Assembly: GCA_934045075.1 (NCBI GenBank)
Contig: OW203723.1
Coordinates: 4,542,577 to 4,606,576, forward strand
Reading direction: 5' to 3'
Origin: Yponomeuta sedellus
Lineage: Eukaryota > Arthropoda > Insecta > Lepidoptera > Yponomeutidae
Length of the DNA: 64,000 nt
The translations under genes were made by a program, and so were the position numbers. Position 1 is the stretch's first letter. Each line of letters starts with the position of its first letter. Of the stretch, positions 1 to 11,044 are shown piece after piece. The notes beneath the pieces were generated by a model. That model did not search any database, was not told the DNA's origin, and saw nothing but the letters and a program-made list of their open reading frames with translations.

Positions 1-102
1 ACAATCATGCCATAGTTTTTTTTTTCTTTTTACCAAGATTAATGTTAATGGGTGTTTATAGGACGATTGTTTCTACTTTTTTGATATGAATACTCGTAAA
101 TG

Positions 103-262
103 TGGAGTTTCTTATTTCCTCCAGCAACTTTCCGTCGTAAGGTTGTCTGGAAGAAACTGCTTTTAGCAATAAGGCCGCCAATTGTACTTTGTATCATTAC
201 ATGTTTTATAATATGTGCTCTGGTGTACAATAAAGAATTATCTTATCTTTCTTTGTTAGCGT
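103..262 (+). repeat. LINE 3' end relic
   Basis: The segment contains 'AAGGTTGTCTGGAAGAAA', then 'AGCAATAAGGCCGCCAATTG', and finishes in 'CAATAAAGAATTATCTTATC'. The same blocks recur at 19282-19345 and 60185-60272, and a diverged version is at 42300-42430. This is the 3' untranslated end of a CR1/Jockey-type LINE, with a polyadenylation-like AATAAA and an AT-rich tail. The short open frame across it (100-345) has no recognisable domain and is not treated as a gene. Confidence 0.55.
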
Positions 263-372
263 CTTACACTATCTATTTTTGTATTTCAATTGTGAAACTA
301 ACAACTTTCACGTTAATTAATAAAACATTCCGCTTTTATGTATAATTAACAAAAATATTTGATTTGATAGAT

Positions 373-422
373 AGATGTTTTGACACATTGACAACCTACC
401 TTGTCAATGTGTCAAAACATCT
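373..422. repeat. Perfect 22-bp hairpin
   Basis: AGATGTTTTGACACATTGAC at 373 is followed by AA, a 6-base loop and its exact reverse complement at 401-422. There are no mismatches in the 22-bp stem. It may be a tiny foldback element or the tip of a larger decayed one. It abuts a degenerate copy of the AACCGACTTC-type repeat at about 427-452. Confidence 0.6.
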
Positions 423-452
423 TTTAATCGACTTCAAAAAAGAAGGAGGTTC

Positions 453-984
453 TCAATTCAACGCTTTGACTTTTTTTCATATTGATTGTGCCACTGGGAT
501 GGGATACCTCGTGACCAATCTGTTAAGCAGCACTGTACCTAAATGAATAGAACTCCAGAAAAAACCGGAAATTTATAGCGATTTAACATATTCATCCACG
601 AAAGGCTACAATTACGTGGCTACGTAACGACTGCAATCGATTTCCAATCACTAGCCGACAGAGCTATCCCACTTAGCTAGTACCTACTTATTATTCACGA
701 AATATGCTGTTTCCCACGGCAGTCAAGGCTGCTGCAGACCGGCCCACAATAGTTCAGTAATGGGACTAATGAGGCTCTGTTGGCAAGCTAACTCGCTTCC
801 TCTAGCTAGACAGATAGGTTGAGAACACTTCAATACGAAAAAAAGGATCACACAGATAGTTTTGACCTGAGAGTACAAACAGCGGCCTTATAATTTTAAT
901 GGATCTTTTCAAGACAAATTTAATAGTTCACTAATAGTAATAAGGTTCTGTGGGCATGCTAACTCACTTCCGGTACCTACTAAT
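453..984. other. No gene seen
   Basis: AT-rich intergenic sequence with short open frames only. I see no domain, splice-flanked exon or repeat boundary here. Confidence 0.5.
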
Positions 985-1437
985 ATTAGGATTATTATAA
1001 ACAACTTATAAACGTTGGGCTCCCTACCCATCGATGGGGATTTTTAATGGGGATTAGTGGATAACCCCCCTTACCTACTGGTTGTCGAATTATAGTCAGC
1101 AGCGAACAGTTGCAGCATTGTAATAAACAGCCTGTGAACAGTAGGATCAATTACTTACTTATCATAGAATTATAATCAGCAGCCCATGAACAGTGGGCTG
1201 CCTAACCTACTGATTGTAGAATTTATTATATTACGCAGCCTATTAACAGTAGGATTATTTACCGACTAAATGTAGGATTATTATAAGCAGCCTATGAACA
1301 GTAGGATTCTTTACCCATTGATTGTAGGATTATTGTAAGCAGCCTATGAACAGTAGGATTTTTTACCAACTGATTGTAGGATTATTATAAGCAGCCTATG
1401 AACAGTAGGATTCTTTACCTACTGTTGTAGGATTAAA
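985..1437 (+). repeat. Minisatellite, about 52-bp unit
   Basis: The block 'TGTAGGATTATTATAAGCAG CCTATGAACAGTAGGATT...TTACC' recurs about eight times. The last units start at 1271, 1323, 1375 and 1426, a spacing of 52, 52 and 51 bp, and are nearly identical. Units to the left (about 985-1214) are more diverged and 56-58 bp apart. The gradient of divergence suggests recent expansion at the right end. Confidence 0.8.
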
Positions 1438-2004
1438 TCTTAAATTTAAGATATTTTACCTAATCATGTGTCTACTAGTACAAACAACAAACCCTGTAGT
1501 ACCTACTGTTTTATGTCGAAAACTGAGAGCTTATCAGTGAAGGCCCTGCAGTGGGACGTTTATAGGCTAGGTACGTAAAAAAATGCCACACCATGGTAAT
1601 AAGTTGTATCGGTAATAAAGGCTTAATGGAAATACCTAAATGATCAGTTTTCACCATAGCCAGATATATTCTTGTATCTAGTTGCTTAGAATAAAACATG
1701 ACCTATTAGGTACACCTAAAGTATTTTATACGCCTTAGCTCTTATGTGTCTAGGCATACGTGCGAGTATCGAACAAAAATATGTCGTCGAATACTAATTG
1801 TTTTCACGTCAATCGTCAAATATAATCATAGATAGAATGGCCGGTACCGTGAGATCTGAACCAAATGTCCACCTACGACAATAGAATTATTGGAACGTTA
1901 CGTAATTTATCCGTCAAATAAAGAAAGTGCTCTAAAACTATATTAGTCTTCAAGTTGTGTGTGTCTCTCTGACCGTTTATCCGGTGCATAAAACTTCATA
2001 ATAA
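1438..2004. other. No gene seen; one short LINE-tail relic
   Basis: At 1533-1580 there is 'GGCCCTGCAGTGGGACGTTT' plus 'ATAGGCT', the tail commonly seen at lepidopteran RTE/SINE 3' ends. Nothing else is recognised. Confidence 0.4.
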
Positions 2005-2275
2005 CTCACGATGCTCATACATAGTTCTATATTAAACGGGTCTAATCGCGATCACTAGTTATAAGATAAAACCAAATTACCTTAATTCCCAACGTTTCGG
2101 CAGCGTTGCAGTTTCCGTAGTCATGGGTAGACTGAAGTGGTGAGTACAGTCAATTATTTATTGTAATCGTCAGGCGGTCCACCCTCAAGTGACTTTTATT
2201 TTCGCAGCGGGTCGAAACATAAATTACCTAATAAATAATCGCGATTAGACCCGTTTTATATATAAGTTATAGGGA
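2005..2275. mobile_element. Foldback (MITE-like) element
   Basis: Outer arms 'TTAAACGGGTCTAATCGCGA' (left) and 'ATCGCGATTAGACCCGTTTT' (right) are inverted copies. The centre carries 'CCAACGTTTCGGCAGCGTTG', a core shared with the elements at 11461-11630 and 30893-31050. The upstream flank 'GCTCATACATAG' also resembles the flank of the copies at 9831 and 11022, so the repeat extends beyond the inverted arms. Confidence 0.6.
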
Positions 2276-2489
2276 TGATATCATATCGTCATCATTAATA
2301 TATAAGTAGGTATGGATTACATTTGGCACGCAACACTATGCTCCTGATTTAAACGATATTTTTTTACGAATTCCACGTCACCAAAATTGTGAACATATTG
2401 GTGTTGGTATCCAAAATCTCTGTATGTATTGTAATTACATAATGCTTATTTTTCCGGTCCATAACCAGTTCGTTGCAGTAGCAACATTC

Positions 2490-2700
2490 CTGCTCTCGCC
2501 GTGTGTCTCCCGAAAACCCGTTTCAACACAAAGCCCCCAGTTGTCTCCTACTCGAGCGCAAGCCGCCTGGCAACAGCGAAAGTTAATTTTGCCGCGAAGA
2601 CGTGCGTTCGTTACTAACCGCGCCGATGCGCTCGCGTCGCGGTGGTCGTTTTGCTGCTAGAGTGCACTCGTTATAGGGCTATCACACAACTTCGCAGTAC
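2490..2700. promoter_or_regulatory. CpG-rich island, possible promoter
   Basis: Inside AT-rich surroundings this 200-bp stretch is rich in CG dinucleotides (for example 'GCGCCGATGCGCTCGCGTCG'). It could be a promoter or 5' exon of a gene, but neither strand gives a convincing coding exon or splice donor. The open frame 2424-2660 shows no family. Confidence 0.25.
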
Positions 2701-2756
2701 GACTTCAAAACTTTTCACAAAATGACGTTTTTGAGGCTCTTTACCAGAACTGTGCC

Positions 2757-2768
2757 CAACGGGATCCT
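2757..2768. repeat. Target-site duplication, left copy
   Basis: CAACGGGATCCT is repeated exactly at 8238-8249. The two copies flank the LINE precisely: just inside the left copy is its (TTGAA)-type tail, and just inside the right copy is its 5' end. Confidence 0.85.
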
Positions 2769-2771
2769 TCA

Positions 2772-2971
2772 ATTCAATTTTGTAATAATGGCTTCCCTAA
2801 GGATTCTGCCAAAGTCTGAGTTACGAAAAAGTAGCACCTCTTGGAATAACAATACAAGTTTTTTATTTTTATATATATAACTATTTTAACTCAGTCGAGC
2901 TTTTTACCTGTAACAAAAGACAAACACAATATATACATTTTAATGGTGTTAGTCGGTACAATCACACAAGA
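2772..2971 (-). other. LINE 3' UTR and tail
   Basis: Non-coding stretch after the ORF2 stop, including a TATATATA run at 2869-2880, ending in AATTGAATTGA next to the target duplication. The TTGAA tail unit matches the tails of the REP-A repeats at 19230 and 46410. Confidence 0.6.
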
Positions 2972-5900
2972 CTACAGACTAATTTTGTTAATTTCTACAT
3001 ATGAACATAGAACTTTAGCGAATGAAGAGAAAACCAATGGTAGTACGCTGCGGAGGTTGGCGGGACGGGGAAGATCCTCTGGAAGATAACTGTACAAAGA
3101 GGAACTGCGTTTTGCACAATCGAAAAATATATGATCTGCAGTTCCCTCGGCCAGACCGCATTCGCACAAGGAATGGTCCCTGACCCGGATCTTAGCCAAA
3201 AAAACAGGCGTTGAGGCATGCCCCAATCGGAGACGACATATTGTCGAGGTGACTCTTCTGCTAGCGTCACGAAATTTGAAAAACCATGGGCGAGTTGGTA
3301 TGAAGTCCTGCATGTTCCCATATTGAGTCGGTTTAGCTTGACGGTACGATGCCCACTCGGTTTTCCATGCCTTATCAAGGTCCGACTTAGCTGAGGCTCG
3401 AAGGTCAGCTGGAAAGTTGGAAAAGTGCGTCCTATCACCGCCGTGGACTGCCCTCTTGGCCCAGGAATCTACGAATTCATTGCCCTGGATTCCGGAATGA
3501 CCCGGAATCCAAGCCAATACTATTTCTAAGTCATTGGTGTGACATTTATAAAGGTGCTCTCTGATATTATAAATAACGTGAAATTTGGTCTTCGCATGAA
3601 ACGGGTTGGACATAACAGCCTGGAGGCAGCTGAGGGAATCCGAAAAAACTATGGCCTTCTGGATGAGGTTTTTGTGGGTTTCAACAAACTTAATAGCTTC
3701 TAATAATGCTATGGCCTCTCCTGAAAAAACTGATGACAAAGGTGGACATTTATGTTGCAGGATGACATTGTAGTTAGGTATCCACACAGCGGAACCTACA
3801 TTGCCATCATCGGATAGCTTTGACGCATCGCAATAAACCGGCACCCAACCTGACCACTGTTGAGCTAGTATTTCTTTAAACGTTGTAGCTGCATCTGGAG
3901 AGTGTTTGGAAATATCTAAAGAAAGAAGAATTTTAGGAGAGAAGGTCAGAGCCCGAAAATCTGTAGTCTGCGAGACTGGATCTTGTAGATCACGAAATTT
4001 TAGGTAGCTTTTTAGGATACAGGGGATGTCCTTATGGGACCAATAACTAGACGTAGTGGCAAGAGATGATAATTCACGTAAAATTTTCAATAGGGGATGG
4101 TGTCGGAATTGTACGACGTTAAAAAAGAACCGGTCAGACAGGTACTGGCGGCGAAGGTGGAGGGGTGGGTCACAGCATTCGACAAGGAGGGCTGCCGTAG
4201 GAGAGGATCGCAAGGCCCCAATCACCACTCGTAGACATTTAAATTGGATACTATTTAATTTGGTCAGAGCCATCTTGCTGCATGGCTCTAAAAGAAATGT
4301 GCCGTAGTCAAAGTGACTACGAACAATGGCATTATAGACAAGCTTAAGTGAATATTGATGAGCTCCCCACCAAACACCAGCCAAGCACCGCAGAATATTA
4401 AAACCTTTTTCGCACTTTTTTACAACGTTATCTAGATGGGGAATACCTGTAAGTTTGGAATCTAGAATAACCCCTAGGAATTTAACCTCTGAGCGATTTG
4501 GAATCTGCTCATTTTTTACATTGACTTCGATATCAGGTGGGATTCTTTTTCTACTAAAAACTACTACGCTACTCTTAGTAATGGACAAAGAAAGACCATG
4601 ATTGTCGAGCCAGTCATCCAGATAATACATTGCAGCATTAATACGACTGGACGCTTCTTCAGTATCTTGGAATGGTAGATAAAGAGCGATGTCGTCGGCA
4701 TGTTGTAAGATGCTGCAAAAGGATGTGACTGAAAGCTCAAGGTCAAAAGTATATAAATTATATAGAATCGGGCTCAATACTGACCCCTGCGGCAGACCTC
4801 TCCAGACCGTTCTAGGGGGGAGGAAGCTACTAGGACCTCTAACAAGAATTGTTCTCTCCATCAACAGGTTGCAGATGAAGTCTACTAGCCTCACTGGAAT
4901 ACTCAGCTGTAACAACTTGTTTCTGAGTACGGGAAGCAGGACATTATCATAGGCAGCCGCAATGTCGAGGAAAACTCCAACTACAGATTCCTTCTTTGAA
5001 AAGGCAACCCGGATCTCTGATGTGAGGATACTAAGGCTATCCATGGTACTTGATCCCTTCCTGAACCCAAATTGTGACTTCGCCAAAAGACCTCTCGATT
5101 CCACTAGCCACTCAAGTCTGAGCTTGATAAGAAGTTCACAGATTTTAGCCAGGGTAGACGAAAGAGCAATGGGACGGTACGACGACGGGTCATTGGCTTC
5201 TTTGCAGGTTTTTTTTAAAGGGATGATGATTTGTGTCTTCCAGCTGTCTGGAATATGTCCTGATAGAAAAAACTGTTAATTAATTCTAAGAAATAAATTT
5301 TGAGATCATGGTTAGAATTTTTAACGAACGAATAAGGGATGCCGTCTAAACCTGGGGCAGAGTCTGTGAGAGGTTCCAAGGAACGCAAGAGCTCGTCCAT
5401 CGAGAAATGATCATTGAATCCGTCAAAAATATTAGGGGAATTATACATTACCAGACATTCTGGAAGAGGGGCAGAGGGAGGGGCAAGGCTCATAGCAAAA
5501 CCTTCAAGCCAGGTAGAAGGATCATTTGAGTTGTCGTCATGGAAATTCCTGGAGCTGCGAAATCGTCGGACTCCTCTCCAGACCAGGCCTGGGGGGGTTC
5601 TAGGAGATAGGCCTTCAGTGAAGTGAATCCAGCCTTGTTTTTTTTTATCTGCCAGAAGTCTTTTTGTCTCCGCTGCTACCTTCTGGTAGTTAACAAAGTT
5701 CTGATCAGTCATAGCTTGATTATATGCTACTTCTGCTTTTTTTCTGCCTTCCACAGCTGCAGAGCATTCTGCATCCCACCAAGGTGGGGAAGCTAAAAAT
5801 TTCTTTTTTGTAATTTTTTTCGTTTTAAATACTGAGGATGCAGAAACATCAATTATGTCCACCATTTTTTCATAGGAGGAGCAAGCACTAGCCACTGTAA

Positions 5901-6660
5901 CCTTAGGGAGAGAAGCAACATGTTCCTTAGTCAGGGCGGAGAACCTGTCCCAACCAGATTCTTCCAATTTATATTTCAAAAGTGGTGGATGATGTCTTTG
6001 GGTGACCGATTTGGAGGGAAAATATATTAATAATGGGAAGTGGTCACTACCATAGGAAGATGACAAGACCTGCCATGACAGAATAGGAGCTAAGGAAGGA
6101 GAACAGAGGGAAAGATCCACAGCAGACCTCGGATCCTGATTAGGGAAGACCCTGTGAGTAGGGGTGCCATCATTGAGGATACATAGGTTTATTTGATCCA
6201 TGACATCTAGTAGATCATAGGATGCTGAATCATTATGATGGCACCCCCAGAGGCTGTTGTGGCAGTTCAAGTCTCCCATCAGGACCATAGGGCCCTGAAT
6301 GGGAGATAATATTGAGCCTAGTTTAACCAAAATGGCTGACGAAGGATGTGGAATATAAATAGAAACAAAAGTGGTATCTAAGGATCTGAGGGCAACTATA
6401 TTAAATGAGGCGGAATGGTCAGGTAAATTAACTTTTTGGAAAGCTAAATTGTAACTAACAAATAAAGCAACCCCTCCAAATCCATCACTGCGGTCCTCCC
6501 GCAGGCATGCAAAGCCAGGAAGCCTAAAAATGGACTCAGGCTTAAGCCATGTCTCTTGGACGGCCACAATGGATGGAGAGTGTTGATTAATTAAGGAAAT
6601 GAATTCTTGTTTTTTTAATTTGCAACTTCTACAATTCCATTGCATGAGGACCAGATCCAT
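2972..6660 (-). pseudogene. LINE ORF2: endonuclease, RT and RNase H, one frameshift
   Basis: The replication protein of the LINE: it would nick target DNA, copy the RNA and degrade the template. The likely start is the ATG at 6660 (MDLVLMQWNCRS), overlapping the end of ORF1. The first half (to about 5260) is an APE-type endonuclease with QETW, GDLNCHN and SDHFP motifs. Near 5268 a run of T residues shifts the frame by one base. The downstream frame then continues through the RT (GFRKGSST, LPQGSVLSPILYN, catalytic HADD in place of the usual FADD) into RNase H (VYCDAS, SGEA, FSDS, WIPGHSGIQGNE). A C-terminal CxCxxxxxxxxHxxxxC motif (CECGLAEGTADHIFFDC) is also kept. Apart from the shift, both halves are open, with no other stops. 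A sequencing error in the T run cannot be excluded. Confidence 0.88.
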
Positions 6661-8068
6661 GCTCAGGGGACTGACTGACGAGAGATGCAAGTAATTCACG
6701 CACGTTGTTCGGTAACGCGACATTGTCTAGTCGAATGCATATATTAACCAGGCATTTAGCTAAAAGTTCAAGTAAATTGTCATTAGGGCTAGTTTGGAAT
6801 GCTGGATTTAAGGCATACCCGTTAGGGAGTGCTGGTGGGGGAGAACTAATAATCCTTGTATGAGCCTCTTTATCATAGCCATGGGAGGAAGCGGGGGCTG
6901 GGCTTTTTCTTGGTGTGAATAAAGTTTTTTTATGTGAATGGGCAGCTGGTTCCAATTGGGTGTTTGACATATCTCTTGTAGGTAGTGGGCTGGGAGACAG
7001 CTGGACTGATCTACGGGCAAAATCTGAGTACAGTCTCCGTACTTGTGGGAAGCGGGCTGCTGCTTCGGCATAGCTTATACTTTCTTGTGCCATTGTCAGT
7101 TTAATCGTTTTCTGGCGTGAGTGTTCTGGGCAGCTTTTGTCGGTTGCCATATGAAGGCCAGAGCATAACAGGCATGACGCCTGGACTACATTGCAAGTGT
7201 CCCCAGGATGAGATTGGCCACACTTAAAACAACGAGCATTTGACCTACATTGAGCCTTTATATGCCCAAAACGACAACAGTTGTTGCACTGAATAGTAGG
7301 GAAAATGTAAGTTTCATCTGGGATTGATGTGTAGAAGCATATAATACGTTTTGGAAGCTGTTGCACTGAAAAGGTGAGAACCACAGATTGAGTAGGTACC
7401 CAAACTGGGCCCCCCTCCTCTCGGAATACTTTGCGGTTGAGCCTTCGCGCCTTGAGGATGCAAGAGTCAATGTCCCTGATGGACGCTGCCTCAACAATCT
7501 CCTCCATTGACCAATCAACAGGGATATTTCTTACAATGCCTGTACGGGTGACAATATGTGCTGGTATAGATGCCTCATATTTAAAAGTGACCAGAGCTGG
7601 GTGAGAAAGAAATTTGTTTGCTGCAGTCGCTGACCTAAACTCAACGGATATTCTATTTCGGCCGATAGGTTTAACTCCATCAAGGGCGATGTCTTCTATT
7701 TTATTTTCATGTAAGAACTGCCCAAATTTGATAGGCCTAATAGTGGATCCAGCAGAGGGATCAGGAACCTTACGCTGAACATGTACAACAAACGGTGCAG
7801 AATCAGAGGTAGTGTACACTTTGATCTCATCCATTTCCGGATGCACAAAAACGGTCTGTACGGAGGGCGTGCATGATGACGGATCTTTTACATGTTTTTT
7901 TGGTAGTTCCGCGACATGATTTGGGAGACCTGTCTCCGCGCAAGGGCGTTTTCTAGAGTCTGTGGAAACCTCAGTTACCGAAACATCCATAAAGACGGCC
8001 GTCCCGCCGACTCGGCCTGAGCCACCCGGGTCGGGTGGCTCGTCGCCCCTTGCAACCTCTTCACTCAC
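6629..8068 (-). CDS. LINE ORF1, gag-like zinc-knuckle protein
   Basis: A 479-residue open frame, intact, on the minus strand. It would coat the LINE RNA in a ribonucleoprotein. Three zinc knuckles lie in a row in the second half: CNNCCRFGHIKAQC (CxxCxxxxHxxxxC), CFKCGQSHPGDTC, and CLLCSGLHMATDKSC. Before them is a region with the spacing of an RNA-recognition-like fold seen in related gag proteins (my inference). The N-terminus is acidic and rich in Gly and Pro. Its 3' end overlaps the ORF2 start by about 30 bases in another frame, a usual I-group layout. Length is typical for insect I/Jockey ORF1. Confidence 0.85.
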   Translation of the reverse strand: MSEEVARGDEPPDPGGSGRVGGTAVFMDVSVTEVSTDSRKRPCAETGLPNHVAELPKKHVKDPSSCTPSVQTVFVHPEMDEIKVYTTSDSAPFVVHVQRKVPDPSAGSTIRPIKFGQFLHENKIEDIALDGVKPIGRNRISVEFRSATAANKFLSHPALVTFKYEASIPAHIVTRTGIVRNIPVDWSMEEIVEAASIRDIDSCILKARRLNRKVFREEGGPVWVPTQSVVLTFSVQQLPKRIICFYTSIPDETYIFPTIQCNNCCRFGHIKAQCRSNARCFKCGQSHPGDTCNVVQASCLLCSGLHMATDKSCPEHSRQKTIKLTMAQESISYAEAAARFPQVRRLYSDFARRSVQLSPSPLPTRDMSNTQLEPAAHSHKKTLFTPRKSPAPASSHGYDKEAHTRIISSPPPALPNGYALNPAFQTSPNDNLLELLAKCLVNICIRLDNVALPNNVRELLASLVSQSPEHGSGPHAMEL

Positions 8069-8237
8069 TAATTAGGACAACACTGGAACTTACACTAATA
8101 AACACTTAACACAACATGCACTACACAGGAAAAAGCACCACAGAGGGGTGTTTGACTGTATAACACAAAATAATGTTGAGAAAAACAAAAAATTCCACTG
8201 AAAAACGTGCGACTAGTTCTCACTTTGACAGCAGAAT

Positions 8238-8249
8238 CAACGGGATCCT
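8238..8249. repeat. Target-site duplication, right copy
   Basis: CAACGGGATCCT, an exact match to 2757-2768, directly outside the LINE 5' end. Confidence 0.85.
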
Positions 8250-8394
8250 ATTAATAGGTCTACAATGTAGGTATGTCTGTTTATCAATGTCAATTCATTT
8301 ACCTTACACATAAATATTTTAATATTAATTTTTAATTATGTGAAGTTATACTGCTTGGCGGGAAATTTCCCTTTATAGTGGAGGAGCACGATCA

Positions 8395-8560
8395 CCCGCT
8401 CTTCCCTATACCTGAGTGTCTGAGGTGTTCACCTCAGCGTTTGAAATTGCCAATCCGCGGTGGGTAATTTGGCCCATACTCTCTCTCTCTGAAAGAAGGC
8501 TTGTGCCCTGCAATGGGACGTATATAGGCTACATAAAAAATATTCTCTTGAACCGAAAGA
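8395..8560 (+). repeat. SINE 3' half relic
   Basis: Contains 'GAGTGTCTGAGGTGTTC', 'CCAATCCGCGGTGGG', 'CCCATACTCTCTCTCTCTGA' and a tail 'TGCAATGGGACGTATATAGG'. The same blocks in the same order occur at 32395-32530. The tRNA-like head is missing here. Confidence 0.55.
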
Positions 8561-9168
8561 GGTATGCAATAGATAGGTAGATAAAAAGTTTATTAGCTAG
8601 TGCACTCGAGATAAAGCTTTTCAAAGCATACTGCACATCGCTTTACAAGAATACTCTATATTCAAAAACCGTACAGCGCTCTACGGTTCCAATATATCAA
8701 TAACGCATTTAGAGCATTGTTGCGGCTTGCTCTTTCTGCAGCGCTTCGGCAATGTTTGTGGAGGATCACACTGACGCGTTTAATACAATAAAAAACGGTT
8801 TCCTCACTGCACAGAGTACAGAGCAGCAGCAGCGGTGTTTTGAAGCTATCGCAATTGGTCCTCACTGTTAAGATATTATCTGTTTCCTTCACCAATACGG
8901 TAAGAGTGGTCCAGCTCACGGTTCCGACTTTCCAAGCTAATTCCATACTTTTTCGCAGGGATGCCAACTTAACGAACGGTTAATTTTGAATAGTGAATAA
9001 GGCACATCCGATTTTATAGGTATGATGACACAATTTTATTGAATACTTTTAAAATCGCGACATTGACTAAAGCAATCGGGGAAACAATATTAATGCAAAC
9101 CAAAGCCAGAATTATGAAACCGTGTTTTCATTAAAATTGTCCAAAATCATGACATTACATGAAGCTTT
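8561..9168. other. No gene seen
   Basis: A short minus-strand open frame (8967-8662) has no recognisable domain. No other signal. Confidence 0.4.
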
Positions 9169-9351
9169 TCTATAATATAAAAATCAAACGCTGAATGTGT
9201 TGGTAAGCGCAAATCTCGACAGCAGCTGAACCGATTTCGCTAATTCTTTTTTTAGAATATTCCTTGATGTACGAGGATGGTTCTTACGGAGAGAAAAAAA
9301 ATATTAAAGAATCGACTGTTAGGCGGTACGAAGTTCGCTGGGTCAGTTAGT
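9169..9351 (+). mobile_element. Helitron-like non-autonomous element
   Basis: Starts TCTATAATATAAAAATC and ends ...GGTACGAAGTTCGCTGGGTCAGTTAGT, the 5' TC and 3' CTRRT-like ends with a GC hairpin just inside that mark lepidopteran Helitrons. Its 3' half, including ATCGACTGTTAGGCGGTACG, recurs at 21007-21074. No Rep/helicase is encoded. Confidence 0.5.
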
Positions 9352-9830
9352 TGTCAATAAAACTAAATCGAAGCTGATTATCGCTTATTGATAAAATAGC
9401 TAAGATCTCTGTCAGTTTAAGTTTTTGTAAATTTATTATTACTAATTTTTATCTCTTATTTAGAGAATGGATCTTTGCTGTCTGAATAAAGAATTTAAAA
9501 TTAAAGAATTGTCTTGTTACCGGACCATTTTTTTTATTTTGCCCCACTGACCGCCGCAGGTTATCCGCAGGTGACCGCAGCTGGTCAGAGTATAAGAAAC
9601 AGGGGGTTAGTCCATCGTTTGCGGTAACCCTACCCTAGTTAGTGCAATTAAACTATTCCGGGGCCCGGAGCCCCCGGCACTGATCCTTACATGGGCAGAG
9701 CCGATTTAGATGTGTCTCCGGGATTCGAAAATAACCTTCAACCGCTAAGCTTCAGTTTCTGTTTCGTTGTGGTTCGAACCTTTAGTGTTGATAAAATTTT
9801 ACTATTTCAAATAAGCAATAGTATTTTTAA
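9352..9830. other. No gene seen
   Basis: Low-complexity and intergenic sequence; nothing supportable. Confidence 0.4.
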
Positions 9831-9960
9831 TGATTCGCGATTCTCATACATATATTAAACGGGTCTAATCGCGATTATTTATTAGGTAAAACGTAATTAC
9901 CTTATTTTCTGACGTAATTACGTTTTAGCTAATAAATAATCGCGATTAGATTCGTAATGC
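9831..9960. mobile_element. Short foldback element
   Basis: Arms at about 9858-9901 and 9914-9955 ('ATCGCGATTATTTATTAG' against 'CTAATAAATAATCGCGAT') form a hairpin with a loop of about 12 bases. Same family as 2005-2275 and 11022-11640 but lacking the GTTTCGGCAGC core, so an internally deleted copy. Confidence 0.65.
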
Positions 9961-11021
9961 TTACTGTTGTAAGCAGTCATTGCCTATTTGAAGTAGTTTA
10001 ATACAGATGTACTTATTTAAATTAGCTTTAATTTTAGTTATTAGGACTACCGACAAGTTATACCTACGCCAATATATCATTTTGACGCGTAAGGTCCCGT
10101 ATTTACATTAGACCATGAAATAAACTAAGTGTTGTCTCACTTACAGGCAGCCACTACATGCACCGTTAGTAGTTGCTTGAGGACTTAATGCATAAATATA
10201 GTTTACACTTCTTTTACAGTTTCCTAATTTTCAGCTTTTCAGAGGCTATGAGTACTAAAGAAACAGTGTCAGGTTTAAAAAAAAAGGCTGGTGTTCTGTT
10301 GAATGCTGTCCACTGCAGAGCACAGGTCTTCTCTCAGAATGAGAGTTAGAGGCGACACGTGCGCAGATTTGCGAATTCATGCGGTGCGTTAAAATCTAGA
10401 TTGTTTTAGAATAAAAAAAATAACTCCATAATTGTATACTACAATTTTTAGTTAGGGTGAAACAACAAATTGGTTAATACAACCCACATTCACTGACGCT
10501 GTATTTATTTATTTATTGAACTATTGACTGTACTATTTATTAGCTTTAAAACCTATTTTTATTATTTATTATTTATTAGCTTTTTCATCAAACAGTAACT
10601 ACGTGACCAAACACTGGTTTTATGAAATTGCCCGAAATTTACGTCGTCATTATTACTCATATATTGCTTACCTACTCTACACATGCGTAAACGTAAAATT
10701 TTCGATTATAAATTAATGTATACGGGAAATATAGAGATTTAATTAAAACCTGGCCTGATTCCTGAAATACTTTGTAACAGTGCAAGAAATCTCTTTAGAC
10801 CATTTTTTTTAATATTTCTTTAATTCTGTGTATCATTTTAGAAATTTAAAATTACGTCACCCATTTTTTTGAGATTTCCTTCACTTTTTGGCATTACTAC
10901 TTTACATTTCAACTAAACCGGACTACAAATATCGTCCTTTACCTGCTTATTCGGTTTTTTATCAAGTTTTTCTGTTTATCATTGTAAAGAAAACACATTG
11001 TAGTTGAAATCGTATTACTTA
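9961..11021. other. No gene seen
   Basis: AT-rich; short T runs and TATTTATT repeats at 10500-10580. No exon or element boundary recognised. Confidence 0.45.
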
Positions 11022-11033
11022 ATGATTCGCGAT

Positions 11034-11044
11034 ACTCATACATA
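11034..11044. repeat. SINE target duplication, left
   Basis: ACTCATACATA, repeated exactly at 11450-11460 on the other side of the SINE. Confidence 0.8.

Larger units (their letters stand above)
2769..8237 (-). mobile_element. Full-length I-group non-LTR retrotransposon
   Basis: The element reads on the minus strand and is 5,469 bp long. In order it has a 5' leader of about 170 bp, a gag-like ORF1 (8068-6629), an overlapping ORF2 with endonuclease, reverse transcriptase and RNase H, a 3' UTR of about 200 bp, and a tail ending in AATTGAATTGA. The RNase H domain and the C-terminal Cys/His motif place it with the I/R1/LOA group rather than CR1 or RTE; the exact clade needs a tree. The exact 12-bp target duplication and intact 5' end show a complete insertion. 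ORF2 carries one visible frameshift, so this copy is probably dead or only just so. Confidence 0.9.

Noticed and set aside
2424..2660. 78-residue open frame in the CpG-rich block
   Set aside because: No family, no splice context; better read as a possible promoter or 5' UTR.
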